In this document: in pieces, positions 1 through 23,974 of the stretch
Layout of the letters: each line of letters starts with the position of its first letter
Position numbering within the stretch: position 1 is the first letter of the stretch
From: Klebsiella quasipneumoniae subsp. quasipneumoniae
GTDB lineage: Bacteria; Pseudomonadota; Gammaproteobacteria; Enterobacterales; Enterobacteriaceae
Length of the DNA stretch: 64,000 nt
Reading direction: 5' to 3'
Assembly (NCBI RefSeq): GCF_020525925.1
Contig: NZ_CP084876.1
Span: 434,001 to 498,000 of the forward strand
The notes under the pieces: model-generated
Told to the model about the DNA's origin: nothing
Seen by the model: the letters and a program-made list of their open reading frames with translations, nothing else
The model's database searches: none
Program-made: the position numbers and the translations under genes

Positions 1-64
1 TTTCCTGAAACGCCAGCCGGCTTTCCAGCTCCGCAAGGCGCGTTTCTAATGTGCTATCGTGCAT
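1..64 (-). CDS. slyX: SlyX protein, N-terminal part
   Basis: The first 21 codons of a gene read leftward from an ATG at 64; the rest lies outside the window. The peptide opens MHDSTLETRLAELESRLAFQ, which matches the start of the small enterobacterial protein SlyX, whose heptad-like Leu/Glu pattern predicts a coiled coil. Its divergent placement next to fkpA is the same as in E. coli. The molecular function of SlyX is not well established. Only the start can be judged here. Confidence 0.85.
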   Translation of the reverse strand, partial: MHDSTLETRLAELESRLAFQE

Positions 65-142
65 GGGTAACCTCTTTAGTCTGATCCTGCGGGCGGATTC
101 TACTTAAGTTTCCCCCGGCGCGCAGCATCGCTGCGTCCTACA

Positions 143-172
143 GGAAACTTATTCATACAAAAATAGTCCTAA
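143..172 (+). promoter_or_regulatory. Candidate sigma-E type promoter for fkpA
   Basis: GGAAACTT at 143-150 is followed, after 16 bases, by TCCTAA at 167-172. This resembles the sigma-E pattern (GGAACTT, 16 bases, TCTGA/TCTAA) with one inserted A in the first element. fkpA is a known member of the sigma-E envelope stress regulon in E. coli, so the position makes sense. The assignment rests on pattern matching only, and the 115-base distance to the start codon leaves room for another promoter. Confidence 0.4.
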
Positions 173-286
173 AAGAGGCGATATTCAGGAACGTCCGTAT
201 GTAGATTTTAACGGCGACGTTCTATAGTACGTTTTTTGCTTTTTACGATAACCCTGGGGTGAGAGGCCCCGGCCCTGGAGAAATGG

Positions 287-1117
287 ATGAAATCACTGTT
301 TAAAGTAACGCTGCTGGCGACCACAATGGCCGTCGCCCTGAATGCACCGCTGACCTTTGCTGCAGATACCGCGGCGAAAGCAGCCCCGGCGGCTGAGAGT
401 AAATCGGCATTTAAAAATGACGATCAGAAATCGGCCTATGCGCTGGGCGCGTCCCTGGGGCGTTACATGGAAAACTCCCTGAAAGAACAAGAAAAACTCG
501 GCATTAAGCTGGATAAAGCCCAGCTGATCGCCGGCGTACAGGACGCGTTTGCCGATAAGAGCAAACTGTCCGACCAGGAGATCGAACAGACTCTGCAGGC
601 CTTTGAAACGCGCGTGAAGACCGCGGCTCAGCAGAAAATGGAAAAAGACGCCACTGAGAACGAAACCAAAGGTAAAGCTTTCCGTGACAGCTTTGCCAAA
701 GAGAAGGGCGTGAAAACGTCGAAAACTGGCCTGCTGTATAAAGTCGAGAAAGAAGGCACTGGCGATGCGCCGAAAGACAGCGACACCGTGGTGGTTAACT
801 ACAAAGGTACGCTGATCGACGGCAAAGAGTTTGATAACTCTTATACCCGCGGCGAGCCGCTCTCTTTCCGTCTCGACGGGGTGATCCCGGGCTGGACTGA
901 AGGCCTGAAGAACATCAAGAAAGGCGGCAAAATCAAGCTGGTCATTCCGCCAGATCTGGCCTACGGCAAAACCGGCGTCCCGGGCATCCCGGCCAACTCT
1001 ACGCTGGTCTTTGATGTAGAGCTGCTGGATATCAAACCGGCGCCGAAGGCAGATGCTCAGCCGGAAGCCGCTGGCGATGCGAAAGCCGCGGACGCGAAAG
1101 CTGACGCTAAGAAGTAA
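287..1117 (+). CDS. fkpA: FKBP-type periplasmic peptidyl-prolyl isomerase FkpA
   Basis: FkpA isomerises Xaa-Pro bonds and acts as a chaperone for envelope proteins in the periplasm. The 276-residue protein has a Sec signal peptide with a cleavage site after about residue 25 (TFA|AD). Next come helices (about 45-140) that form the dimer in the family, and a C-terminal FKBP domain (about 165-253) with the VNYKGTLIDG, FDNSY and VIPGW motifs that line the active site. A low-complexity Ala/Asp/Lys tail is slightly longer than in E. coli (270 aa). The ATG at 287 is preferred over the nearby out-of-frame ATG at 283. A strong terminator follows, so it is probably monocistronic. Confidence 0.97.
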   Translation: MKSLFKVTLLATTMAVALNAPLTFAADTAAKAAPAAESKSAFKNDDQKSAYALGASLGRYMENSLKEQEKLGIKLDKAQLIAGVQDAFADKSKLSDQEIEQTLQAFETRVKTAAQQKMEKDATENETKGKAFRDSFAKEKGVKTSKTGLLYKVEKEGTGDAPKDSDTVVVNYKGTLIDGKEFDNSYTRGEPLSFRLDGVIPGWTEGLKNIKKGGKIKLVIPPDLAYGKTGVPGIPANSTLVFDVELLDIKPAPKADAQPEAAGDAKAADAKADAKK

Positions 1118-1127
1118 TCGGGTTCAG

Positions 1128-1159
1128 GCCGCCGTCTCGTCAGAGGCGGCGGCTTTTTT
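1128..1159 (+). terminator. Rho-independent terminator after fkpA
   Basis: A GC-rich stem (GCCGCC pairing with GGCGGC, extended by TCT/AGA around a short loop) ends in six T residues, starting 10 bases after the fkpA stop codon. It separates fkpA from the yheO-tus operon. Confidence 0.9.
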
Positions 1160-1285
1160 ATTGAGCGCAGATATAATTAAAACTGGAAAGATCCTCAGGC
1201 GCTGTATTACTTTAGATAGCTTAATAATGATGATGAGCCTGCCCTGACAATAACGACAGGCTCCTGAAAAGGAGTGCTTTTTTTC

Positions 1286-2008
1286 ATGTCCAGGTCGCTT
1301 TTAACCAACGAAACCAGCGAGCTTGACCTGCTGGATCAACGTCCCTTTGACCAGACCGATTTCGATATTCTTAAATCTTATGAAGCGGTGGTGGACGGGT
1401 TGGCGATGCTCATCGGTTCGCACTGTGAAATCGTGCTGCATTCTTTGCAGGATCTGAAATGCTCTGCCATCCGTATCGCCAATGGTGAACATACCGGCCG
1501 CCAAATCGGTTCACCGATTACCGATCTTGCGCTGCGCATGCTGCACGATATGACGGGCGCCGATAGCAGCGTTTCCAAATGCTACTTTACCCGCGCCAAA
1601 AGCGGCGTCCTGATGAAGTCGGTGACGATTGCCATCCGCAACCGCGATCACCGGGTGATTGGTCTGCTGTGCATCAATATGAATCTGGATGTGCCGTTTT
1701 CCCAGATCATGAGCACCTTTATTCCGCCAGAAACGCCCGAGGTTAACTCGCCGGTGAACTTTGCTTCCTCGGTTGACGATCTGGTCGCCCAGACTCTGGA
1801 ATTCACCATCGAAGAGGTGAATGCCGATCGCAGCGTGTCCAACAATGCTAAAAACCGTCAAATCGTGCTGAATCTCTACGAGAAAGGGATCTTCGATATT
1901 AAAGACGCCATTAACCAGGTGGCCGATCGTCTGAACATCTCCAAGCACACCGTCTACCTCTATATTCGCCAGTTCAAAAGCGGCGATTTCCAGGGGCTGG
2001 ATAAGTAA
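1286..2008 (+). CDS. yheO: YheO family predicted transcriptional regulator
   Basis: A 240-residue protein nearly identical in layout to E. coli YheO: an N-terminal PAS-like YheO domain (about 20-135) and a C-terminal helix-turn-helix (about 200-230, with [19 protein letters not shown]). It is inferred to bind DNA; no regulon is known to me. The ATG at 1286 is chosen over an in-frame GTG at 1274 because GGAG at 1271-1274 is well placed for it and the protein then begins [10 protein letters not shown] as in the family. Its stop overlaps the tusD start (TAATG), so it is translated in the same operon as the tRNA thiolation genes. Confidence 0.93.
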   Translation: MSRSLLTNETSELDLLDQRPFDQTDFDILKSYEAVVDGLAMLIGSHCEIVLHSLQDLKCSAIRIANGEHTGRQIGSPITDLALRMLHDMTGADSSVSKCYFTRAKSGVLMKSVTIAIRNRDHRVIGLLCINMNLDVPFSQIMSTFIPPETPEVNSPVNFASSVDDLVAQTLEFTIEEVNADRSVSNNAKNRQIVLNLYEKGIFDIKDAINQVADRLNISKHTVYLYIRQFKSGDFQGLDK

Positions 2009-2394
2009 TGCGTTTTGCCCTCACGGTGACCGGCCCTGCCTATGGCACGCAGCAGGCGAGCAGCGCCTGGCAATTTGCGCAGGCCGTGCTGCAGGAAGGC
2101 CATGAGCTGGCGTGCGTTTTTTTCTATCGCGAAGGCGTGCTTAACGCTAACCAGCTGACGGCGCCCGCCAGCGATGAGTTCGATCTGGTGCGCGGGTGGC
2201 AATCCCTCCACGATGAGCACGGCGTCGCGCTGCATATCTGCGTGGCGGCCGCCCTGCGTCGTGGCGTAACGGACGAGCGCGAAGCGCAACAGCTCGCTCT
2301 GCCTGGCCATAATCTGCAGCCGGGTTTTACGTTGAGCGGACTTGGCGCGCTGGCGGAAGCGGCGCTTACTTGCGATCGGATGGTACAGTTTTGA
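2008..2394 (+). CDS. tusD: tRNA 2-thiouridine synthesis sulfurtransferase TusD
   Basis: TusD is the catalytic DsrE-like subunit of the cytoplasmic TusBCD complex. It accepts persulfide sulfur from TusA and passes it to TusE for 2-thiolation of the wobble uridine of tRNA Lys, Glu and Gln. The 128-residue protein keeps the active cysteine (Cys78, in LHICVAAA). Its ATG overlaps the yheO stop, and its own TGA overlaps the tusC start, a tight translational coupling that suits equal subunit synthesis for a hexameric complex. Confidence 0.95.
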   Translation: MRFALTVTGPAYGTQQASSAWQFAQAVLQEGHELACVFFYREGVLNANQLTAPASDEFDLVRGWQSLHDEHGVALHICVAAALRRGVTDEREAQQLALPGHNLQPGFTLSGLGALAEAALTCDRMVQF

Positions 2395-2753
2395 TGAAAC
2401 GTGTGGCTTTCGTTTTTTCCTCCGCGCCGCACGGCAGCGCCGCCGGCAGGGAAGGCCTCGACGCCTTATTAGCCACCTCCGCCCTCACCGACGAGATTGG
2501 CGTATTTTTCGTGGGCGACGGCGTGTTTCAGCTGTTGCCCGCCCAGCGGCCTGGCGCTGTGCTGGCCCGCGATTACATCGCCACTTTTAAACTGCTGTCG
2601 CTATATGATATCGACCAGTGCTGGCTGTGCGCCGAGTCGGCGCGAGAGCGCGGCCTGGACCCCGCGACACCGTGGGTGGTGGATGTCGAATGCCTGGCGC
2701 CGGATGCCCTGCGCGCCCGTCTGCATGAATTTGATGTGATTTTGCGTTTCTGA
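2394..2753 (+). CDS. tusC: Sulfur relay protein TusC
   Basis: TusC is a 119-residue DsrF-like subunit of the TusBCD sulfur relay for 2-thiouridine in tRNA. The start is placed at the ATG overlapping the tusD stop (TGATG), giving [14 protein letters not shown] as in E. coli; an upstream in-frame ATG at 2370 would only add eight non-conserved residues. The motif [16 protein letters not shown] is family-typical. It lies between tusD and tusB in one operon. Confidence 0.95.
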   Translation: MKRVAFVFSSAPHGSAAGREGLDALLATSALTDEIGVFFVGDGVFQLLPAQRPGAVLARDYIATFKLLSLYDIDQCWLCAESARERGLDPATPWVVDVECLAPDALRARLHEFDVILRF

Positions 2754-2760
2754 GGCCCCC

Positions 2761-3048
2761 ATGCTCCATACGCTCAGTGTTTCTCCCTGGCATGCCGATA
2801 TCGCAGCAATGCTTCGCTTGATGGAGCAGGGTGACGATCTGTTACTGCTGTCTGATGGCGTCGCGGCGGCTATCGCCGGCGGTCGCTTCCTTGAGATCCT
2901 GCAATCCGCCCCCATAACCCTTTACGTGCTGCAAGACGACGTTGACGCCCGCGGGCTAACTGGTCAAATTGCGGACAGTGTCGGCAGGGTTAGCTATACT
3001 GATTTCGTCAGACTCACAGTCAAACATGCCGGTCAGTTGGCCTGGTGA
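2761..3048 (+). CDS. tusB: Sulfur relay protein TusB
   Basis: TusB is the smallest subunit (95 aa, DsrH-like) of the TusBCD complex that carries sulfur to tRNA wobble uridines. The MLHTL start and the [10 protein letters not shown] segment are conserved. It starts 7 bases after tusC and ends the yheO-tusDCB operon just before the str promoter. No terminator is visible between it and rpsL, so some read-through into the str operon is possible. Confidence 0.94.
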   Translation: MLHTLSVSPWHADIAAMLRLMEQGDDLLLLSDGVAAAIAGGRFLEILQSAPITLYVLQDDVDARGLTGQIADSVGRVSYTDFVRLTVKHAGQLAW

Positions 3049-3070
3049 TGGCGGGATCGTTGTATATTTC

Positions 3071-3099
3071 TTGACACCTTTTCGGCACCGCCCTAAAAT
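3071..3099 (+). promoter_or_regulatory. str operon promoter
   Basis: A consensus TTGACA at 3071-3076 and TAAAAT at 3094-3099, separated by 17 bases, followed by a GC-containing discriminator. It sits 74 bases upstream of rpsL, where the main str promoter of E. coli lies. Strong near-consensus elements fit a gene set needed at very high level. Confidence 0.9.
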
Positions 3100-3121
3100 T
3101 CTGCGTCCTCATAATATATGA

Positions 3122-4114
<993 letters not shown>

Positions 4115-4198
4115 TCCCTTCGGAGTCATAGTCACCAGGCGGGCGCTTCAGATGAGTCGCCCGCTCTGGATAACTTAACTGAACGCCTAAAGAAATAA

Positions 4199-7579
<3,381 letters not shown>

Positions 7580-7601
7580 TTCGTTAGCTTTGAATAAAAA
7601 A

Positions 7602-7622
7602 GGGCGCTTCGGCGCCCTTTTT
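7602..7622 (+). terminator. Rho-independent terminator of the str operon
   Basis: GGGCGC pairs with GCGCCC around a stable TTCG tetraloop (7608-7611), followed by five T residues, 22 bases after the tufA stop. An A-run upstream of the stem may also allow weaker use from the other direction. Confidence 0.93.
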
Positions 7623-7707
7623 GCTGTCCGTCGTTCAGCGAAAAGGGCGGGGCTACTGGCGATTCATAACGTGCGCTGCGGCGGATAATGAGTAAATGGT
7701 CTATTGT

Positions 7708-7727
7708 AATCATAACTATTCTCATTT
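7708..7727 (+). promoter_or_regulatory. Candidate Fur box upstream of bfd
   Basis: AATCATAACTATTCTCATTT matches a classical Fur operator of the AATGATAATCATTCTCATTT type at 17 of 20 positions. It lies 32 bases before bfd, which is Fur- and iron-repressed in enterobacteria because it is needed to release iron from bacterioferritin. Confidence 0.7.
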
Positions 7728-7759
7728 AATATTTGTGCATAAATTGAACGGGAGTTTAT

Positions 7760-7954
7760 ATGTACGTTTGTTTGTGCAATGGCGTCAGCGATAAAAAAAT
7801 TCGCCAGGTTGTTCGCCAGTTTCAACCGCAATCTTTTCAGCAATTACGTAAGTTTGTTCCCGTTGGAAATCAATGCGGTAAGTGTGTTCGCGCGGCGCGG
7901 GAAGTTATGGAAGATGAATTAACCACCCTGCCGGAATTCAAAGAAATCGCCTGA
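7760..7954 (+). CDS. bfd: Bacterioferritin-associated ferredoxin Bfd
   Basis: Bfd is a small [2Fe-2S] protein that binds bacterioferritin and passes electrons to its core so that stored iron is released as Fe(II). The 64-residue protein has the BFD-type cluster ligands Cys4, Cys6, Cys39 and Cys42. It precedes bfr by 73 bases, with a probable separate bfr promoter between, which fits opposite demands: Bfd in iron starvation, Bfr in iron sufficiency. Confidence 0.97.
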   Translation: MYVCLCNGVSDKKIRQVVRQFQPQSFQQLRKFVPVGNQCGKCVRAAREVMEDELTTLPEFKEIA

Positions 7955-7970
7955 AGTCCACGCTTCTCTT

Positions 7971-7998
7971 TTGACATCCCTATAGGCCGGACTACGCT
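7971..7998 (+). promoter_or_regulatory. Candidate bfr promoter
   Basis: TTGACA at 7971-7976 is followed after 16 bases by TACGCT at 7993-7998, 30 bases before the bfr start. The -35 is perfect and the -10 is poor. It would let bfr be expressed independently of the Fur-controlled bfd transcript. Confidence 0.45.
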
Positions 7999-8027
7999 TC
8001 AATGAGTGGAAGCGGAGGGACTATATA

Positions 8028-8504
8028 ATGAAAGGTGATGTCAAAATCATAAGTTATCTCAATAAATTATTGGGAAATGAGCTGGTCGCAATTAATCAGT
8101 ACTTTCTCCATGCGAGAATGTTCAAAAACTGGGGCCTGATGCGCCTCAACGATATTGAGTACCACGAATCCATCGACGAAATGAAGCACGCCGATAAATA
8201 CATCGAGCGTATTCTTTTTCTCGAAGGTATCCCGAATCTGCAGGATCTCGGCAAACTTGGCATCGGTGAAGATGTGGAAGAGATGCTGCAGTCCGATTTA
8301 AGACTGGAGCTGGAGGGGGCGCAAAACCTGCGCGAGGCGATCGCCTATGCCGACAGCGTCCATGACTACGTCAGCCGCGATATGATGATTGAGATCCTGG
8401 CGGATGAAGAAGGCCATATCGACTGGCTGGAAACCGAACTCGATCTGATCGGCAAAATCGGTCTGCAAAATTACCTGCAGTCGCAGATCAAAGTGTCAGA
8501 CTAG
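8028..8504 (+). CDS. bfr: Bacterioferritin
   Basis: Bfr forms a 24-subunit cytoplasmic shell that oxidises Fe(II) at a dinuclear centre and stores Fe(III) mineral. The 158-residue protein keeps the ferroxidase ligands Glu18, Glu51, His54, Glu94, Glu127 and His130 and the haem-ligand Met52. The last 17 bases overlap the end of the convergent prepilin peptidase gene. Confidence 0.98.
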   Translation: MKGDVKIISYLNKLLGNELVAINQYFLHARMFKNWGLMRLNDIEYHESIDEMKHADKYIERILFLEGIPNLQDLGKLGIGEDVEEMLQSDLRLELEGAQNLREAIAYADSVHDYVSRDMMIEILADEEGHIDWLETELDLIGKIGLQNYLQSQIKVSD

Positions 8505-9009
8505 CCAGCGTCTGACACCCGCACCAGAAACCCGCGGCCGCCAGAAATGGCCCAAACGGCAGCGGGTTGTTCCCCCTCCATTTACTGCTCCCGCCGCACC
8601 TGGCGTACAAACCTGATACTGCCCACACCGTGCAGGCGAGCAGCGATGCCACCAGTAGCAGCTGCGGCAGCAATCGCCAGCCATGCCAGGCGCCGAGGGC
8701 GGCGAGATATTTGATATCCCCATACCCCAACCCCTCATAGCCGCGGATCCCGCGATATAGCCAGTAAAGCGCAGCCAAACAGAGATAGCCGGCTATCGCC
8801 CCCCAGACGGCATCATGAAGCTGGTGCGGCGCCAGACAAAGATAAAAAAGTAAACCACTCCACAGCAGGGGACAGGTATAACGGTCGGGCAGCAGGCCGT
8901 GACGCAGGTCCTGGTGGCATAAGGTTAAGGTCAATCCGCTATAGCACAGCAAGAAGGGGAGGGCGGCGAGCATGGTTAACCCCGCGATCATCAATGAACA
9001 TCGTCTCAC
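8488..9009 (-). CDS. gspO: Orphan A24-family prepilin peptidase, catalytic domain only
   Basis: A 173-residue hydrophobic protein of the type IV prepilin peptidase family, which cleaves leader peptides of pilins and pseudopilins at the inner membrane. Both catalytic aspartates are present: Asp34 in [11 protein letters not shown] and Asp98 in GYGDIK. It is shorter than E. coli GspO (about 225 aa) and lacks the N-terminal cytoplasmic region with the Cys-X-X-Cys pairs and N-methylation function of full-length enzymes. The start is uncertain: GTG at 9009 or ATG at 8991. No secretion or pilus genes lie beside it, whereas in E. coli gspO ends the gsp operon at this site. It may be a relic or may serve a system elsewhere. 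Confidence 0.75.
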   Translation of the reverse strand: MRRCSLMIAGLTMLAALPFLLCYSGLTLTLCHQDLRHGLLPDRYTCPLLWSGLLFYLCLAPHQLHDAVWGAIAGYLCLAALYWLYRGIRGYEGLGYGDIKYLAALGAWHGWRLLPQLLLVASLLACTVWAVSGLYARCGGSSKWRGNNPLPFGPFLAAAGFWCGCQTLASLTL

Positions 9010-9151
9010 TATGCTTATTGTCCCCGTTCAGTGCAAAAGGCACTTCCCTGGAATGGATGGCGCCATCCGCGTTAATTTGCCGCGTTGTCACCCCGTACCG
9101 TTCGCTAGCGCGAAGGTGCGCAAATCCTGGTGATGATTTTCTAAACAGCAC

Positions 9152-9179
9152 TTGCGTAGCGCCAGAATTTGCGTATAAT
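9152..9179 (+). promoter_or_regulatory. S10 operon promoter
   Basis: TTGCGT at 9152-9157 and TATAAT at 9174-9179, 16 bases apart, with a GC-rich discriminator (GCGCGGGCC) typical of stringently controlled promoters. It matches the position and sequence of the E. coli S10 promoter. Confidence 0.9.
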
Positions 9180-9185
9180 GCGCGG

Positions 9186-9667
<482 letters not shown>

Positions 9668-9687
9668 TCAGGTCATCGAGCGATTGA

Positions 9688-12083
<2,396 letters not shown>

Positions 12084-12096
12084 TTTTAGAGGATAA

Positions 12097-12378
<282 letters not shown>

Positions 12379-12383
12379 GGTAG

Positions 12384-14309
<1,926 letters not shown>

Positions 14310-14332
14310 TAGAGTACGCATTCTCGATACGG

Positions 14333-14365
14333 ATAAACGGCTCAGCGATGAGCCGTTTATTTTTT
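14333..14365 (+). terminator. Terminator of the S10 operon
   Basis: An 11-bp perfect stem (ATAAACGGCTC with GAGCCGTTTAT) around a six-base loop (14344-14349) is followed by a run of T residues (14360-14365). It separates the S10 operon from the spc promoter. Confidence 0.93.
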
Positions 14366-14389
14366 CTACCCATATCTGGTTTGTGGTGT

Positions 14390-14395
14390 TATAAT
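14390..14395 (+). promoter_or_regulatory. spc operon promoter (-10 element)
   Basis: A perfect TATAAT followed by the GC-rich discriminator GCCGCGCCC, 80 bases upstream of rplN, matches the E. coli spc promoter. I could not identify a convincing -35 hexamer at the right distance, so only the -10 is marked. Confidence 0.8.
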
Positions 14396-14462
14396 GCCGC
14401 GCCCTCGATATGGGGCTTTTTAACGACCCTAATTTTCGGGTCTCAGTAGTAGTTGACATTAG

Positions 14463-15725
<1,263 letters not shown>

Positions 15726-15730
15726 GGTAG

Positions 15731-16045
<315 letters not shown>

Positions 16046-16072
16046 TTGTCACCAATTGAATCACGGGAGTAA

Positions 16073-17380
<1,308 letters not shown>

Positions 17381-17385
17381 GGTAG

Positions 17386-18519
<1,134 letters not shown>

Positions 18520-18526
18520 GTAGCAG

Positions 18527-19858
18527 ATGGCTAAACAACCGGGATTAGATTTTCAAAGTGCCAAAGGTGGCCTTGGCGAACTGAAACGCAGACTTCTGTT
18601 TGTGGTCGGTGCGCTGATAGTGTTCCGTATTGGCTCTTTTATTCCGATCCCTGGTATTGATGCCGCTGTACTTGCCAAACTGCTTGAGCAACAGCGAGGC
18701 ACCATCATTGAAATGTTCAACATGTTCTCTGGTGGTGCTCTCAGCCGTGCTTCTATCTTTGCATTGGGGATTATGCCGTATATCTCGGCATCAATCATCG
18801 TGCAGCTGCTGACGGTGGTTTATCAACCGCTGGCGGAACTGAAGAAAGAAGGGGAGTCTGGTCGTCGTAAGATCAGCCAGTACACCCGCTACGGTACTCT
18901 GGTGCTGGCGATATTCCAGTCGATCGGTATTGCTACCGGTCTGCCGAATATGCCTGGTATGCAGGGCCTGGTGATTAATCCAGGCTTTGCATTCTATTTC
19001 ACCGCTGTTGTTAGTCTGGTCACAGGGACTATGTTCCTGATGTGGCTCGGCGAACAGATCACTGAACGCGGTATCGGTAACGGTATCTCGATCATTATCT
19101 TCGCCGGTATCGTTGCGGGACTCCCGCCGGCCATCGCCCATACTATCGAGCAAGCGCGTCAAGGCGACCTGCACTTCCTCCTGTTGCTGTTGGTTGCAGT
19201 ATTAGTATTTGCAGTGACCTTCTTTGTTGTATTCGTTGAACGTGGACAACGCCGCATTGTGGTAAACTACGCGAAACGTCAACAGGGTCGTCGTGTCTAT
19301 GCTGCACAGAGCACACATTTACCGCTGAAAGTGAATATGGCGGGGGTAATCCCGGCAATCTTCGCTTCCAGTATTATACTGTTCCCGGCAACCATCACGT
19401 CATGGTTCGGGGGTGGTACTGGTTGGAACTGGCTGACAACAATTTCGCTGTATTTGCAGCCTGGGCAACCGCTTTATGTGTTACTCTATGCGTCTGCAAT
19501 CATCTTCTTCTGTTTCTTCTACACGGCGTTGGTTTTCAACCCGCGTGAAACAGCAGATAACCTGAAGAAGTCCGGTGCATTTGTACCAGGAATTCGTCCG
19601 GGAGAGCAAACGGCGAAGTATATCGATAAAGTGATGACTCGCCTGACTCTGGTTGGTGCGTTGTACATTACTTTTATCTGCCTGATCCCGGAGTTCATGC
19701 GTGACGCGATGAAAGTGCCGTTCTACTTCGGTGGGACCTCGCTGCTTATCGTTGTTGTCGTGATTATGGACTTTATGGCTCAAGTGCAAACTCTGATGAT
19801 GTCCAGTCAGTATGAGTCTGCATTGAAGAAGGCGAACCTGAAAGGCTACGGCCGCTAA
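18527..19858 (+). CDS. secY: Protein translocase channel subunit SecY
   Basis: SecY forms the protein-conducting channel of the inner membrane with SecE and SecG. The 443-residue protein has ten membrane segments; the plug helix and lateral-gate regions are in the expected places, and the cytoplasmic loops with [18 protein letters not shown] and [14 protein letters not shown] bind SecA and ribosomes. Its position between rplO and rpmJ is conserved across bacteria. Confidence 0.98.
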   Translation: MAKQPGLDFQSAKGGLGELKRRLLFVVGALIVFRIGSFIPIPGIDAAVLAKLLEQQRGTIIEMFNMFSGGALSRASIFALGIMPYISASIIVQLLTVVYQPLAELKKEGESGRRKISQYTRYGTLVLAIFQSIGIATGLPNMPGMQGLVINPGFAFYFTAVVSLVTGTMFLMWLGEQITERGIGNGISIIIFAGIVAGLPPAIAHTIEQARQGDLHFLLLLLVAVLVFAVTFFVVFVERGQRRIVVNYAKRQQGRRVYAAQSTHLPLKVNMAGVIPAIFASSIILFPATITSWFGGGTGWNWLTTISLYLQPGQPLYVLLYASAIIFFCFFYTALVFNPRETADNLKKSGAFVPGIRPGEQTAKYIDKVMTRLTLVGALYITFICLIPEFMRDAMKVPFYFGGTSLLIVVVVIMDFMAQVQTLMMSSQYESALKKANLKGYGR

Positions 19859-20008
<150 letters not shown>

Positions 20009-20039
20009 TTTTTTCGCATATTTTTCTTGCAAAGTTGGA

Positions 20040-20154
20040 TTGAGCTGGCTAGATTAGCCAGCCAATCTTTTGTATGTCTGTACGTTTCCATTTGAGTATC
20101 CTGAAAACGGGCTTTTCAGCATGGTGCGTACATATTAAATAGTAGGAGTGCATA
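20040..20154 (+). promoter_or_regulatory. alpha operon leader with S4 target
   Basis: This leader before rpsM corresponds to the E. coli alpha operon mRNA pseudoknot bound by S4, which traps the ribosome at the rpsM start. A clear hairpin GCTGGCTAGATTAGCCAGC lies at about 20046-20064, and a weak GTG start with AGGAG follows. The pseudoknot itself was not folded here. Confidence 0.65.
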
Positions 20155-20511
20155 GTGGCCCGTATAGCAGGCATTAACATTCCTGATCACAAACATACCG
20201 TAATCGCTTTAACCGCTATTTTCGGTATCGGCAAAACCCGTTCTAAAGCCATCTGCGCTGAAACGGGCATCGCTGAAAATGTTAAGATCAGTGAGCTGTC
20301 TGAAGAACAAATTGATATTCTGCGTGAAGCAGTAGGTAAATTTGTCGTTGAAGGTGATCTGCGCCGTGAAATCACCCTGAGCATCAAGCGTCTGATGGAC
20401 CTTGGTTGCTACCGTGGTTTGCGTCATCGTCGTGGTCTCCCGGTTCGCGGTCAGCGTACCAAGACCAACGCACGTACCCGTAAGGGTCCGCGTAAACCGA
20501 TCAAGAAATAA
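20155..20511 (+). CDS. rpsM: 30S ribosomal protein S13
   Basis: S13 (118 aa) lies in the 30S head and forms intersubunit bridges with L5. It starts with GTG, as in E. coli, where the unusual start belongs to the S4-controlled site. The basic tail [15 protein letters not shown] reaches P-site tRNA. First gene of the alpha operon. Confidence 0.98.
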   Translation: MARIAGINIPDHKHTVIALTAIFGIGKTRSKAICAETGIAENVKISELSEEQIDILREAVGKFVVEGDLRREITLSIKRLMDLGCYRGLRHRRGLPVRGQRTKTNARTRKGPRKPIKK

Positions 20512-20524
20512 TCGGGGTGATTGA

Positions 20525-21571
<1,047 letters not shown>

Positions 21572-21596
21572 AGCTTAGTACCAAAGAGAGGACACA

Positions 21597-22586
21597 ATGC
21601 AGGGTTCTGTGACAGAGTTTCTAAAACCGCGCCTGGTCGATATCGAGCAAGTGAGTTCGACGCACGCCAAGGTGACCCTTGAGCCTTTAGAGCGTGGCTT
21701 CGGCCATACTCTGGGTAACGCACTGCGCCGTATTCTGCTCTCATCGATGCCGGGTTGCGCGGTGACCGAGGTTGAGATTGATGGTGTACTGCACGAGTAC
21801 AGCACCAAAGAAGGCGTTCAGGAAGACATCCTTGAAATCCTGCTCAACCTGAAAGGGCTGGCGGTGAGAGTTCAGGGTAAAGATGAAGTCATCCTTACTT
21901 TGAATAAATCTGGCATTGGCCCTGTGACCGCAGCCGACATTACCCACGACGGTGATGTCGAAATCGTCAAGCCGCAGCACGTGATTTGCCACCTGACTGA
22001 TGAGAACGCTGCTATCAGCATGCGTATCAAAGTTCAGCGCGGTCGCGGTTATGTGCCGGCTTCTGCCCGAATTCATTCGGAAGAAGATGAGCGCCCAATC
22101 GGCCGTCTGCTGGTCGACGCCTGCTACAGCCCTGTAGAGCGTATTGCCTACAATGTTGAAGCTGCGCGTGTAGAACAGCGTACCGACCTGGACAAGCTGG
22201 TCATCGAAATGGAAACCAACGGCACAATCGATCCTGAAGAGGCGATTCGTCGTGCGGCAACCATCCTGGCTGAACAACTGGAAGCTTTTGTTGACTTACG
22301 TGATGTACGTCAGCCAGAAGTGAAAGAAGAGAAACCAGAATTCGATCCGATCCTGCTGCGCCCTGTTGACGATCTGGAATTGACTGTCCGCTCTGCTAAC
22401 TGCCTCAAGGCAGAAGCTATCCACTATATCGGTGATCTGGTACAGCGTACCGAGGTTGAGTTGCTGAAAACGCCGAACCTAGGTAAAAAATCTCTTACTG
22501 AGATTAAAGACGTGCTGGCTTCCCGTGGACTGTCTCTGGGCATGCGCCTGGAAAACTGGCCACCAGCAAGCATTGCTGACGAGTAA
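21597..22586 (+). CDS. rpoA: RNA polymerase alpha subunit
   Basis: RpoA dimerises to start core RNA polymerase assembly. It is 329 residues: an N-terminal assembly domain (1-235) and a C-terminal domain (about 249-329) that binds UP elements and activators, with the Arg265 region [12 protein letters not shown] intact. It lies 25 bases after rpsD and 40 before rplQ in the alpha operon. Confidence 0.99.
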
Positions 22587-22602
22587 CCGGATCACAGGTT
22601 AA

Positions 22603-23013
<411 letters not shown>

Positions 23014-23033
23014 TCTGTAGTAACGTAAAAAAA

Positions 23034-23054
23034 CCCGCCCCGGCGGGTTTTTTT
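23034..23054 (+). terminator. Terminator of the alpha operon
   Basis: CCCGCC pairs with GGCGGG around a two-C loop and is followed by seven T residues, 20 bases after rplQ. An A-run on the other side of the stem is symmetrical. Confidence 0.93.
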
Positions 23055-23120
23055 ATATCTACCCCATCCCCACTTCACTACAATATCTGTACTCTTTTTG
23101 TTCATCCCCGGAGCCGTAGA

Positions 23121-23489
23121 ATGTGGTTACTGGATCAGTGGGCAGAACGCCATATCCTCGATGCCCAAACCAAAGGCGAGTTCGATAATTTACCCGGTAG
23201 CGGCGTGCCGCTAACGCTCGATGACGATTCGCATGTACCGGCCGAGCTGCGGGCAGGCTATCGCCTTCTGAAGAATGCAGGGTGTCTTCCCCCGGAGCTG
23301 GAGCAGCGCAAAGAAGCGGTGGCTCTGGCAGACTTGTTGAAGGGGGTCCGTCAGGACGACCCGCGGCATGCCGAACTCAGCAAGCGCCTTGCTCTGCTCG
23401 AGCTTAAGCTGCGTCAGGCAGGACTGAACACCGACTTTTTACGCGGTGAGTACGCCGATGCGTTGCTGCACAAAATTAATCAGGAGTGA
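23121..23489 (+). CDS. yhdN: DUF1992 family protein YhdN
   Basis: A 122-residue protein matching E. coli YhdN, a DUF1992 member of unknown function. It starts MWLLDQWAERHI and has the family pattern GEFDNLPGSGVPL (about 20-32), then a Leu/Lys-rich helical C-terminal half. It lies just upstream of zntR with two bases between stop and start, so the two are probably co-transcribed. No signal peptide or membrane segment. Confidence 0.92.
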   Translation: MWLLDQWAERHILDAQTKGEFDNLPGSGVPLTLDDDSHVPAELRAGYRLLKNAGCLPPELEQRKEAVALADLLKGVRQDDPRHAELSKRLALLELKLRQAGLNTDFLRGEYADALLHKINQE

Positions 23490-23491
23490 AT

Positions 23492-23917
23492 ATGTATCGT
23501 ATTGGTGAGCTGGCAAAACTGGCTGATGTGACGCCAGATACCATCCGTTATTATGAAAAACAGCAAATGATGGATCATGACGTGCGCACTGAGGGGGGAT
23601 TTCGTCTTTACTCGGATAACGATCTTCAGCGTTTGCGCTTTATTCGCTATGCCCGTCAGCTGGGCTTTACTCTGGAAGCGATCCGCGAATTATTGTCGAT
23701 CCGTATCGATCCGGAGCATCACACCTGTCAGGAGTCGAAAGGGATCGTTCAGGCGCGATTAAGCGAAGTTGAGGCGCGGATCAACGAGCTACAAACGATG
23801 CGTCGCTCTCTGCAACGGCTCAATGATGCCTGCTGTGGCACAGCTCACAGCAGCGTTTACTGTTCGATCCTCGAGGCCCTTGAGCAAGGCGCCAGCAACG
23901 GCAATACCGGGCGTTGA
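23492..23917 (+). CDS. zntR: Zn(II)-responsive MerR-family regulator ZntR
   Basis: ZntR activates the zinc exporter gene zntA when it binds zinc, by untwisting a promoter with an overlong spacer. The 141-residue protein has a MerR-type helix-turn-helix (about 3-40, YRIGELAKLADVTPDTIRYY), a dimerisation helix and the zinc ligands Cys79, Cys114, Cys115, His119 and Cys124. The ATG at 23492 is chosen over an in-frame GTG at 23486 because AGGAG at 23482-23486 is then correctly spaced and the length equals that of E. coli. zntA is not in this window. Confidence 0.96.
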   Translation: MYRIGELAKLADVTPDTIRYYEKQQMMDHDVRTEGGFRLYSDNDLQRLRFIRYARQLGFTLEAIRELLSIRIDPEHHTCQESKGIVQARLSEVEARINELQTMRRSLQRLNDACCGTAHSSVYCSILEALEQGASNGNTGR

Positions 23918-23974
23918 TTTTTTGTGCGCGCGGATCTACACTCGCGCGGAATTCACACATCCACTGGAGTTACT

